A stretch of 29,778 nucleotides of DNA from NCBI GenBank assembly GCA_020052115.1, contig JAGVPR010000016.1, positions 1 to 29,778 of the forward strand, written 5' to 3'. This DNA comes from Candidatus Eiseniibacteriota bacterium (GTDB taxonomy: Bacteria; Eisenbacteria; RBG-16-71-46; JAGVPR01). Made by a program: the position numbers and the translations under genes. Positions 23,901-29,778 of the stretch are shown here, in pieces; position 1 is the stretch's first letter; every line of letters begins with the position of its first letter. The notes under the pieces were generated by a model. That model did no database searches. It had not been told where the DNA came from and saw nothing but the letters and a program-made list of their open reading frames with translations.

Positions 23901-24101
23901 GTCATACCGGTGGATCCACCCGGGAAGCCCTGCGAACCAGATGTCGTCCTTCGAGTCGACATAGACGTTGCGCACCTGCCAGAGAGTCAGCCCGTCCGCG
24001 GGCCCGAACGTCTGCCAGCCGGCGAACGCGACCACGGACCTGATGAGCGCGGCGACCCCGATCAGGAGAAGCACAACCCTCGGCGCACGATGTCTCATCA
24101 T
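20976..24101 (-). CDS. Secreted double beta-propeller protein with Ig, ZU5-like and FlgD-Ig domains
   Basis: 1041 aa; the start ATG 24101 overlaps the phosphatase stop (ATGA), with a second ATG directly after. A signal peptide runs to about residue 26. I count 14 Reg_prop-like blades of about 40 aa up to about 590, enough for two seven-bladed propellers. Then come a Y_Y_Y-like domain (VPPRTLLTSKAPSVSAS), an Ig-like domain (PPVPVIAHPGAGQVVRG), a ZU5-like segment (GGHVFTANREISLYFPPHAF), and a FlgD-type Ig tail (VTPRVFSPSGSF, then VYNRAGRLVKEV, ending RSLAVVR). In hybrid two-component sensors such propellers bind ligands and are fused to kinases; here no transmembrane helix or kinase follows. 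The protein is periplasmic or cell-surface. The FlgD-like tail resembles C-terminal sorting domains. Operon position suggests work with the CHASE2-PP2C phosphatase. Confidence 0.85.
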   Translation of the reverse strand: MMRHRAPRVVLLLIGVAALIRSVVAFAGWQTFGPADGLTLWQVRNVYVDSKDDIWFAGLPGWIHRYDGQTFTTYDLYIGGDLSFAEDAGGRLWIAADSSGRLARFDGAELHAFEDTELPFTGTTVVASDRAGDIWTGHSAGVSRLTDGTWTTYGPGDGLVDVTVSAILQSCGGAYWFGTQNGLSRWSGSGWSTFTVANGLGENHVRCLVEDETGVLWVGGGETISRFDGASWTVLRRGVDYPDIGISGRGICVDALGGLWIGGSGGVAKLDEDGWKMRSVAELPATGYVRDIAPDRDGNLWVASYASGAARFGGEWWDLLTTEDGLPSPTVLSVAAAGAGEMWVGTNSGLVQCIGDSVTTYTTADGMLSDVACDLLLRRDGRLCVGHGCVFPGGLAGISVFDGRTWSVLPTEEKVNDLMEDAGGDLWVAMDSGKLLRIGAFGSHTYDLGDGTAGPNWIYAVVQDRAGTIWAANYTAQRIYRFDGVTWEWFEITSPVYDLASDSEGNLWAATWDQGVFRFDGQSWTNFTTEDGLANYSVLSLFADSDGDIWCGTSRGVSLFRNGRLATFTASDGLRGSGLIRSMSETSGGRILIARDGATSGGVCVYEKDRVPPRTLLTSKAPSVSASRRQTVAFAAAYGETRGIEFSHSLDDGSWSEWSVTNAWTAEDLADRVHEFRIRARDRLGNVDPDGVRATVEIDGTPPVPVIAHPGAGQVVRGHVAVSGTAADARFESYRVDVRALPAGDWQPLIESRAAISNGALATWNTTRGADGPYELRLSENDSLGLATTTLATVIVDNEAPWASETAPAAVSAAAGGHVFTANREISLYFPPHAFASDVVVTATALTTGDVPDTLERGALRVLPGYEIAWGGSALRKPATLELAVPDDVPAVAGVLALYFGGADGRWERLGGTLDAGIISAPVTHAGRYALFSDDDAGAGAAALSKMSVTPRVFSPSGSFAADEAAISFSLGRAASVTVTVYNRAGRLVKEVAIGRAMSAGANLVRWDGRDRKGDYVIDGIYMVTVEVLGRTQTRSLAVVR

Positions 24102-26125
24102 GGCCCCTCCCCTGGCACCCGCCGCCTCACCACCAGCACGGTCACGTCATCCGAATACGGCCCCCCGTGTGCGAACGCGCGCACGTCCTCCAGAATCGCA
24201 TCGCAGACCTGGCGCGCGCTCGCGCCGCCCCGGGCCAGCGTTCGCACAAGCGCTTCGAGACGATCCTCTCCGTACATCTGCCCTTTGTGCATGCATTCGG
24301 TGACGCCGTCGGAGTAGAGAACGAGGACATCTCCCGGTTCGAACCGCCTCTCTTCTTCCCCGTACTTCGATCCTTCGAGCATCCCGAGGGGAATGCCGGT
24401 AGGTCCGAGCGCCTCCACGTTTCCTTCGTGAACGAGCAGCGCCGGATTGTGACCCGCGTTCGAGAAGACGACCGAACCGCCGGCCGCTGGGATGGCGGCG
24501 AGGAAGAACGTGGCGAAACGCTGCGGCTCGGTCGCGCGGAAGAGCGCCTCGTTCAGCGAAGAAAGGACCATCATCGCCTGATGGTTCTCCTTCGCCTCGG
24601 CGTGCAACAGCGCGTGCAGATGCGACATGAGCAGTGCCGCCGAGACGCCCTTGCCGGACACATCCCCCAGCACGAACGCCCAGCCGGAATCGCCCAGCGG
24701 CACCCAATCGTAGTAGTCTCCGCCGACTTCCAGCGCCGGGACGTTGAACCCGTACACATCGAGCGCGCGTGTATCCGGCGGCGACTCCGGAAGGAGCCGC
24801 CGCTGGATCGAGCGCGCCACCTCCAGCTCGCGTTCGCGCTCGCGGGCGTTCTTCTCGAGGAAGACGAATCGATAGCTCGCCACGGCGGCATACGCGACGG
24901 CCGGCAGCAGAAGGGCCACCGTCGGCCGGACATCAATGCCCGAGGCGGCGAACGGGATGTAGACGGCCGCGGCCGAGACGCAGGTCGCTCCCGCCATGAC
25001 GCCGGCGGCGATCGGCAAGGCGAGGATGACGTAGAGCCAGCCGAGCATGAGGGCGAGGGCCGCGAGCACGGCGAGGTGCAACACCTCGGATGGCGGCCGG
25101 AGGAAGTGATTGCGCAACAGGGAATCCACGACGTTCGCATGCACGTAGACGAGCGGCGTCGTGGTAGCGAACGGCGTGGTGCCGACGTCCGTGACCGCCT
25201 GCTTCACGGCCGTCGTCCCCACGAGGACGATCCTGCCGTCGAACGCCGCCTTCAGCTTCGCGGCATCACCCTCCCGGTACCAGCGGAGCACATCTATCAT
25301 CGAGTACGAATGCCGAACGGAAGCTCGGTCGCCGGCGAAGTCGATCGCGGTGCCTCCTTCGTCATCAACCGGGATCATCCGCTTGCGACCGCTCGGCCAG
25401 ACCACCTCGATCGCTCCAGGGCGCTGGAGGAGTGCCGGGAGAGCCGTGTCGCCCGCCGCGATGCCCGCCAGTCGCAATCCCAGGGCCGGGTAGACCCGGT
25501 CCGCATAACGCACGACCAGCGGCGCGCGCCGGATCCCTCCATCCGGGTCGACGGCCACGGTGACGTGGCCGATAGCCCGGGCTGACTGCAGCAGTTCAGT
25601 GAACGGGATCGAGACGCTCCCGGCCACCGTTGCGCGCACGCGAGGCGCGGAGACGCCGTGACGCCGAAGGGCCTGCAGCGCCGGCCCCGGAGGGCTCTCG
25701 CCGGCGCCGAGCCCGGGCGACTTCGGCATGAATGCGATGGCGTGAACGACATTCCCGCTGCCGGCCGACGCGCCGGCCAGGAGCAGATCGGACCGCTCGG
25801 CTTCCGAGTCGTGTCCGAGGAAGAGAAGGTCCAATCCGATCGCGCGCGCTCCTGCTCGATTCGCGGCGACGATGAGGAGGGCATACGTGTCTCTGGGGAG
25901 GGGCCATCGCCCGTAGGCCTGGATCGTCGCGTCATCCACCTCGATCAGCGCGATGAGATCGGAGACCGGCCGCTCGCCCCGCGCCCGCATTCGCAGGTCG
26001 CCGAGCTTGAGGTCGAGTGCCTCCAGCGCCCCCACCCGATCGAGAGCTACAAGCGCGAGAAGACAGGCGAGTGAGATCACCACGCCCCGTCGGATCTGCA
26101 GCCGCCGCGCTCCGCCAGCGCGCAT
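24098..26125 (-). CDS. CHASE2-domain membrane sensor with PP2C/SpoIIE (RsbU-type) phosphatase
   Basis: 675 aa; ATG 26125 is chosen for AGGAGGAG 2-4 nt upstream, and a longer frame lacks a site. Layout: one N-terminal helix (about 14-32), an extracytoplasmic CHASE2 domain (about 35-340, with LIEVDDATIQAYGRWPLPRD), three membrane helices (about 350-415), a short coiled linker (EKNARERERELEVARSIQRR), and a PP2C phosphatase (about 440-670). The phosphatase metal and catalytic motifs EVGGDYYDW, GDVSGKGVSAALLMS, SNAGHNPALL, LYSDGVTE and SDDVTVLVV are all intact, so it should dephosphorylate a protein serine/threonine, classically an STAS anti-anti-sigma factor. No STAS or anti-sigma gene lies in this window. 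It is coupled to the TPR gene upstream and the propeller gene downstream. Confidence 0.95.
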   Translation of the reverse strand: MRAGGARRLQIRRGVVISLACLLALVALDRVGALEALDLKLGDLRMRARGERPVSDLIALIEVDDATIQAYGRWPLPRDTYALLIVAANRAGARAIGLDLLFLGHDSEAERSDLLLAGASAGSGNVVHAIAFMPKSPGLGAGESPPGPALQALRRHGVSAPRVRATVAGSVSIPFTELLQSARAIGHVTVAVDPDGGIRRAPLVVRYADRVYPALGLRLAGIAAGDTALPALLQRPGAIEVVWPSGRKRMIPVDDEGGTAIDFAGDRASVRHSYSMIDVLRWYREGDAAKLKAAFDGRIVLVGTTAVKQAVTDVGTTPFATTTPLVYVHANVVDSLLRNHFLRPPSEVLHLAVLAALALMLGWLYVILALPIAAGVMAGATCVSAAAVYIPFAASGIDVRPTVALLLPAVAYAAVASYRFVFLEKNARERERELEVARSIQRRLLPESPPDTRALDVYGFNVPALEVGGDYYDWVPLGDSGWAFVLGDVSGKGVSAALLMSHLHALLHAEAKENHQAMMVLSSLNEALFRATEPQRFATFFLAAIPAAGGSVVFSNAGHNPALLVHEGNVEALGPTGIPLGMLEGSKYGEEERRFEPGDVLVLYSDGVTECMHKGQMYGEDRLEALVRTLARGGASARQVCDAILEDVRAFAHGGPYSDDVTVLVVRRRVPGEGP

Positions 26126-26133
26126 GGCTCCTC

Positions 26134-26826
26134 CTAGCGCTTCCAGTAGAGCATCGCCGCGATTCCGCCTCGGTCGGCCGCTCTGGGACCTGCTGAGCGC
26201 CACGTCGGCGGGCGCGTCGAAGATCCCACCGGCTCGGAAGTGCCCGCGGAGTCCGCCTGAGCAGTAGCGATGGTGTCCGCGGGAATCGAGCTTTCCGCGG
26301 CGTCCAGGAGCGCCGTGATCTCCTCGGGGGTAAGCGCCGCCTGCCCGGCGCCCTTCTCTTCCTTCTCCTGGATGCGCTCGCCTCGGATGCCGAGCAGGGA
26401 GCGCGCTTGTTCCATCCCGCCGGATTTCTTCAGAGCGCCGTGCGCCTCCGCTCGCGCGCCCTCGGCGTCACCGTTCAGTAGACGTGCCACCGCCCGATTG
26501 AGAACGATCCCTGCGTCGGCGGGGTCGCCCCCGGCCGCGCGGTCGTAGAACCGGATGGCGACTTCGGCGTCGCCACTCATGAGGTGGAGATTCCCGAGGT
26601 TGTTGAGCGCTCGTGGATCGCGCGGCAAGAGCGAGAGTACCGAGACGAACAGCGAATCGGCCCCGCTGGCGCGCCCGGTGAGGGCGAAGGTGATTCCCAG
26701 CTCCACGCGGAGGCCGGCCGGGTCGCCGGCGCCGAGGTCCGCGGCGCCGACGGCCGTCGCGAGGTTCATGAGCGCTGAGGCGAAAGCCGCGACCAGAACG
26801 ACGCCTCGATCGATCCGCCGGATCAT
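26134..26826 (-). CDS. Exported TPR protein, 230 aa
   Basis: ATG 26826 overlaps the stop of the large barrel gene (ATGA). A signal peptide (MIRRIDRGVVLVAAFASALM, then NLATAVGAA) is followed by two to three TPR units (DPRALNNLGNLHLMSGDAEV, AIRFYDRAAGGDPAD, VLNRAVARLLNGDAEGARAE). After these come ALTPEEITALLDAAESSIPA, a Ser/Thr/Pro-rich linker, and the terminal LYWKR. The same order (TPR, SGG-x-LLG, LT-EE-LL, LYWK) closes the upstream 855-aa protein, so this gene looks like a stand-alone copy of that C-terminal module. Probably a periplasmic scaffold for the operon's products. The stop is TAG. Confidence 0.85.
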   Translation of the reverse strand: MIRRIDRGVVLVAAFASALMNLATAVGAADLGAGDPAGLRVELGITFALTGRASGADSLFVSVLSLLPRDPRALNNLGNLHLMSGDAEVAIRFYDRAAGGDPADAGIVLNRAVARLLNGDAEGARAEAHGALKKSGGMEQARSLLGIRGERIQEKEEKGAGQAALTPEEITALLDAAESSIPADTIATAQADSAGTSEPVGSSTRPPTWRSAGPRAADRGGIAAMLYWKR

Positions 26827-29390
26827 CGTCCGCCCTCCTCGTTCTTCCAGTAGAGGTAGTCGCGGATCTCCATCCGCAGCGCGGCGCGAGACGCGGCCAC
26901 GCGTGTCGCCATCGCCTGCGGGGGAACAGGTGGCGTTTGCGATCCTCCCTGCGTCTGGAGCGTGTCTACCACGCCCGGCATCGGAACCTCGCTCGCGACG
27001 CCGGCCAGCAACATCCGCACCTCCTCCTCCGTGAGCTTCGTCTCACCCGCGCGTCCCGGCGCCACGCGCGCCGCGAGACCCAGCAGACGGCAGGCCGGAT
27101 CGAACCCTCCGCTTCGCTCGAGCCCGCGCGCGATTTCCGCACGCCCACCGAGTGAATCCCCGCTCACGTAATGCACGAGACCGAGGTTCAGCCAGGGGCC
27201 GCCGTCGGTGGGATCCACTTCGGCGGCGACGCGGTAGCGCGCGACCGCCTGGTCCATCTCGCCCCGCACGGCATGGATGTTCCCGAGGTTGTTGATGGCG
27301 GTGGCGGACCCGGAATTCCCCCGTAGGATCTCTTCGAGCTTCGCAATCGCTTCGTCGAACCTGCCGGCGATGTAGTAGATCTGCGCGATCTCGTTGAGCG
27401 CTTCCGCAGAAGCCCTCAAGTCCTCGCGAACGCCCCCGAAGCGGGCCGCCATGTAGCCGTCTCTCCATGCGCCGATGATCAGCCCATCGCTCGCCAGGCG
27501 TGCGCGAAGCTCCCCCGCGTCTGCGGAGACGGTCGGCCCAGGCGCCGCGGGAAGTTCGCTTGGCGGGAACTCAGCCTGAGCCGTCTCCACATCCACGCGC
27601 TCGAGACGGTCGCGGGCCGCCCAGCTCCGATACTGCTCGGCGCCGGACCGCCACGCCTCGGCGAAACCCTTCGCAATGGCGGTCGTCTCGATCGGAACCC
27701 AAACCCCGTCGTCCGCGACGACGTAGAACGATTCATCGAGTCCGAGCGCAATCCGGTTGCGCTCGTGGATCCCGGCGTCCACCAGAAGAAACACGTGCCC
27801 CGGCACATCCACCAGTTGCGTCGCCACTCCGACGTTCGCCAGGAGGGCCGCGTAGAGGACCGTCGTGTCGTCGCAGTCACCGGTTCGACCCTGGAGCGTC
27901 TCGCGCGGGTAGTGAACCGTGTCCACAGCACGCGCGGTCTCCGAGACCGAGGAATACGGATTCTCGGGATCGGGGACGTAGGTGATCCCCATCGCACCGA
28001 GCGCATCGAAGATCGCGGCCGCCGAGCGCAGATTCCGGTTCCCGAAGAAGGCCTCCTCGCTCGCAAGCGATGCCCGCACCGCATCTCGAGCGAGCGCGTC
28101 CACAGCCGGGTCCTTAGCCGTCACGAACGCGGCCGCCTGCGCCACTCCTCGACTCCAGTCAACCGCTCCGGGACCGTAGAGGACCGTTCGGGCCGACTTC
28201 TTCTCCGTCCTCGAGAGGCGCTGGCTCTGGTACGTCGCCGCGACCTGAACCTGAATGGGCCGGTCGTTCGCCCGGCTCATGACCTCGTCCGAGAGAACCA
28301 CCTGAATCGGCACCTCTAGCGTCGCCTTCGGGCGGAGCATCACCTGTTGCTCCGTGGGCGCATCCATCGAGCCCGGCACGAAGGTCGAGATCTTCGTCTC
28401 GAGCGGCCTGTCTTGCAGATTTCGCAGGCGGACCTTTCCTACCGGCGTCGTCGCGTACCTCTTGTAGAGCGACGCATGGAGGTTCTCGACCTCGACCTTC
28501 TCGATGCGGATCTGAGACGGATTGAAGTTGAAGGCGAGCGAAAGCCCCATGTGGTGCGTTGCGCTCAGCACCGGCGGGATAGCGTACGCATAGTCGAGAC
28601 GGAAGATGCCGACCTCGAAGCCTGCGCCGACGGCATATGTCGGCTCGTCCTCCCCGCCGTCGCGATCTTTCTCCAAGCCCGCGCGCAGCGAGAGGAGGTC
28701 GAGCGGCCGGACTTCGGTCCCCAGGTGATAGCGATCGTCCACGTCCAGCGCGAGCGTGACGGCCCGGTGCGGTTCGCATGAAGCGCCGACGCGCACGTTT
28801 CGTGGGAACGCGACCGCGGTGCCGCCTTCGTCGTACTCGAGCTTGGTATCGAAGAGATCCTGGCCGATGACGCCGAAGCGGAGCCCCGCGCGCGGCATGA
28901 TCAGAATCCCGAGATCCAGCCCGGACCCCGAACCTTGGCGCACCGTTGATCCATCCAGCGACGTGTTCCGAGTCAGGTACTTGAGATTGAGACCGACGGA
29001 CGCCATCCGATGCAGACGGAATCCGTAGGAAAGATCGAAGCGATTCTCGCCGAAACCGAGTTCGCCGTCGTCGAATCCCGAGTGATACCAGTCAACGGCC
29101 AGGGCGTGATGCTCCGCGAGCGGCAGGACGAACGCGGCGTAGCTGTCCTTGATGTCGGAGTCGTAGAGGTTCGCATAGGTCCCGGTGATCTCCTGGTGAC
29201 CGATCCGGCAGAGCCCCGCCGGGTTCCAGTAGATCGCGGAGATATCGTCGGCGAGCGAGGTATAGGCGCCTCCCATCGCGATCGGCCGCGGACCGACGGG
29301 CACCTGCTGACTGGGGCTCACAGCGAAGACTCCGGCAGGAACCAACCAGGCGACCATCGCCACGGCCACCAGCACACGCTTTCGGGACAT
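26823..29390 (-). CDS. Outer-membrane PorV/UPF0164-like barrel fused to transglutaminase-like and TPR domains
   Basis: 855 aa; ATG 29390 follows a perfect GGAGGTGAT. Signal peptide 1-23 (MSRKRVLVAVAMVAWLVPAG). Residues 24-290 form a UPF0164/PorV-like barrel: GPRPIAMGGAYTSLADDISA, IYWNPAGL, then alternating strands to MGLSLAFNF. Residues 290-400 look like an Ig-like domain. Residues 405-570 are a transglutaminase-like fold with a complete triad: C506 in RTGDCDDTTVLYAALL, H532 in PGHVFLLVD, and an acidic residue in WVPIETT. TPRs occupy about 655-760. The C-terminal module ends IRDYLYWKNEEGGR. The barrel places it in the outer membrane, with the other domains periplasmic. The fusion of barrel, cysteine-protease/transglutaminase fold and TPR is unusual. 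First gene of the operon, under a sigma-54-like promoter. Confidence 0.88.
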   Translation of the reverse strand: MSRKRVLVAVAMVAWLVPAGVFAVSPSQQVPVGPRPIAMGGAYTSLADDISAIYWNPAGLCRIGHQEITGTYANLYDSDIKDSYAAFVLPLAEHHALAVDWYHSGFDDGELGFGENRFDLSYGFRLHRMASVGLNLKYLTRNTSLDGSTVRQGSGSGLDLGILIMPRAGLRFGVIGQDLFDTKLEYDEGGTAVAFPRNVRVGASCEPHRAVTLALDVDDRYHLGTEVRPLDLLSLRAGLEKDRDGGEDEPTYAVGAGFEVGIFRLDYAYAIPPVLSATHHMGLSLAFNFNPSQIRIEKVEVENLHASLYKRYATTPVGKVRLRNLQDRPLETKISTFVPGSMDAPTEQQVMLRPKATLEVPIQVVLSDEVMSRANDRPIQVQVAATYQSQRLSRTEKKSARTVLYGPGAVDWSRGVAQAAAFVTAKDPAVDALARDAVRASLASEEAFFGNRNLRSAAAIFDALGAMGITYVPDPENPYSSVSETARAVDTVHYPRETLQGRTGDCDDTTVLYAALLANVGVATQLVDVPGHVFLLVDAGIHERNRIALGLDESFYVVADDGVWVPIETTAIAKGFAEAWRSGAEQYRSWAARDRLERVDVETAQAEFPPSELPAAPGPTVSADAGELRARLASDGLIIGAWRDGYMAARFGGVREDLRASAEALNEIAQIYYIAGRFDEAIAKLEEILRGNSGSATAINNLGNIHAVRGEMDQAVARYRVAAEVDPTDGGPWLNLGLVHYVSGDSLGGRAEIARGLERSGGFDPACRLLGLAARVAPGRAGETKLTEEEVRMLLAGVASEVPMPGVVDTLQTQGGSQTPPVPPQAMATRVAASRAALRMEIRDYLYWKNEEGGR

Positions 29391-29422
29391 CGGATCACCT
29401 CCTCGCCTTGCCTGAGCACGAT

Positions 29423-29439
29423 CGCAGCCTCCGTGCCAA
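29423..29439 (-). promoter_or_regulatory. Sigma-54 (-24/-12) promoter of the barrel-phosphatase-propeller operon
   Basis: The minus strand reads TTGGCACGGAGGCTGCG. It matches YTGGCACGRNNNTTGCW fully at -24 and at TGC of -12, with exactly 10 nt between GG and GC. Transcription would start near 29412, leaving a 22-nt leader that just holds the Shine-Dalgarno of ATG 29390. The neighbouring gene upstream encodes the Fis-type HTH expected of a sigma-54 activator. Confidence 0.7.
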
Positions 29440-29574
29440 GACGTGGCAGCGCGTAACTTGTCGTGAAGACAGCAGATGGAGGGGAGCTCGCGAAGAGGTC
29501 GCAGCTGCAGCGTTCGTCGCGACCGCATGTGGTCACCTCGATTCGCCAACCGTCACAATCGCGAACGGCGGTTC

Positions 29575-29778
29575 TCAATCCTCAGAGAGACTGAGCTTCT
29601 TCATCCTCGCGTTCAGCGTCGTTCTGGGAATGCCCATGAGCGCGGCCGCCTGTTTCTTGTTCCCTTCCGTCAGCCGGAGCACGGATCGGATGTACTCGCG
29701 TTCCATCTCCTCGTACCGCGGCACCGGCGCCGCGGCCGCGGGATCAGGGGTGCCTCGCCGCGCACCCGGTCGCGGGCC
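29575..29778 (-). CDS. C-terminal Fis-type HTH of a probable NtrC-family sigma-54 activator (partial)
   Basis: 67 residues are visible; the 5' end lies beyond the window. After an Ala/Pro-rich linker (GTPDPAAAAPVPRYEEME) comes the HTH_8/Fis domain: REYIRSVLRLTEGNKKQAAA, then LMGIPRTTLNARMKKLSLSE. This domain closes NtrC-type enhancer-binding proteins and binds upstream activating sequences. The AAA+ domain (GAFTGA motif) that would prove sigma-54 contact is not in view. The gene ends 185 nt before the barrel gene, which has a sigma-54-type promoter, so it may be its direct activator. A kinase partner, if any, is outside the window. Confidence 0.8.
   Translation of the reverse strand, partial: GPRPGARRGTPDPAAAAPVPRYEEMEREYIRSVLRLTEGNKKQAAALMGIPRTTLNARMKKLSLSED

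Noticed and set aside
20586..24317. Long plus-strand open frames opposite the propeller genes
   Set aside because: Composition is Arg/Pro/Ser-rich with no motifs, and the minus strand encodes regular propeller repeats with a signal peptide.
29581..29595. CTCAG-AGAGA-CTGAG inverted repeat near the regulator stop
   Set aside because: It is inside the coding sequence of the HTH domain, and the 5-bp arms are too short to support a function.

Overview
The window is a GC-rich stretch of a Gram-negative bacterial chromosome. Nearly every gene lies on the minus strand, with tight 4-nt ATGA/GTGA overlaps; the only clear plus-strand gene is a membrane cytochrome. Several features suggest an uncultured FCB-like or Eisenbacteria-like lineage: secreted two-component-type beta-propellers with FlgD-like Ig tails, a PorV/UPF0164-like outer-membrane barrel, a CHASE2-PP2C phosphatase and a sigma-54-type promoter. 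That placement is inference. No rRNA, tRNA, CRISPR array or intact mobile element was seen.

Layout from left to right. (1) 1-2364: a MoxR ATPase, a DUF58 protein and the start of a BatD-like secreted protein, forming a Bat-type operon read leftward. (2) 2564-3562: an unrecognised 190-aa protein and an unrecognised 64-aa very basic protein. (3) 3630-7339: a housekeeping operon of LMW phosphatase, rpiB, glyA and an RlmD-type rRNA methyltransferase. (4) 7544-9010 (+): a three-TM, six-haem NapC/NirT-type cytochrome resembling ImcH. (5) 9090-14324: a five-gene carboxylate operon with an isocitrate/methylmalate-type dehydrogenase, an HMG-CoA-lyase-like enzyme, a family III CoA-transferase, and LeuC/HacA-type and LeuD-type subunits. 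(6) 14590-17443: exported small proteins (DUF1579, a possible lamin-G-like protein, two lipoproteins). (7) 17444-29390: a surface/signalling operon that reads leftward from a sigma-54-like promoter. It encodes a barrel-transglutaminase-TPR protein, a TPR protein, a CHASE2-PP2C phosphatase, a 14-blade double propeller, a second propeller gene broken by a frameshift and an amber stop, and then a short CHASE2 remnant. (8) 29575-29778: the C-terminal Fis-type HTH of what is probably an NtrC-family sigma-54 activator.

Two regions look most like undescribed systems. The operon at 9090-14324 holds every enzyme class needed to interconvert a 2-oxoacid plus CO2 with acetyl-CoA plus a shorter 2-oxoacid. 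The substrate could be the citramalate/methylmalate series (2-oxobutyrate to acetyl-CoA + pyruvate) or the citrate series (2-oxoglutarate to acetyl-CoA + oxaloacetate, a reductive-TCA-like cleavage without ATP-citrate lyase). The operon at 20976-29390 joins an outer-membrane assembly, a periplasmic transglutaminase fold, a membrane phosphatase and secreted double propellers. It sits beside a probable sigma-54 activator.
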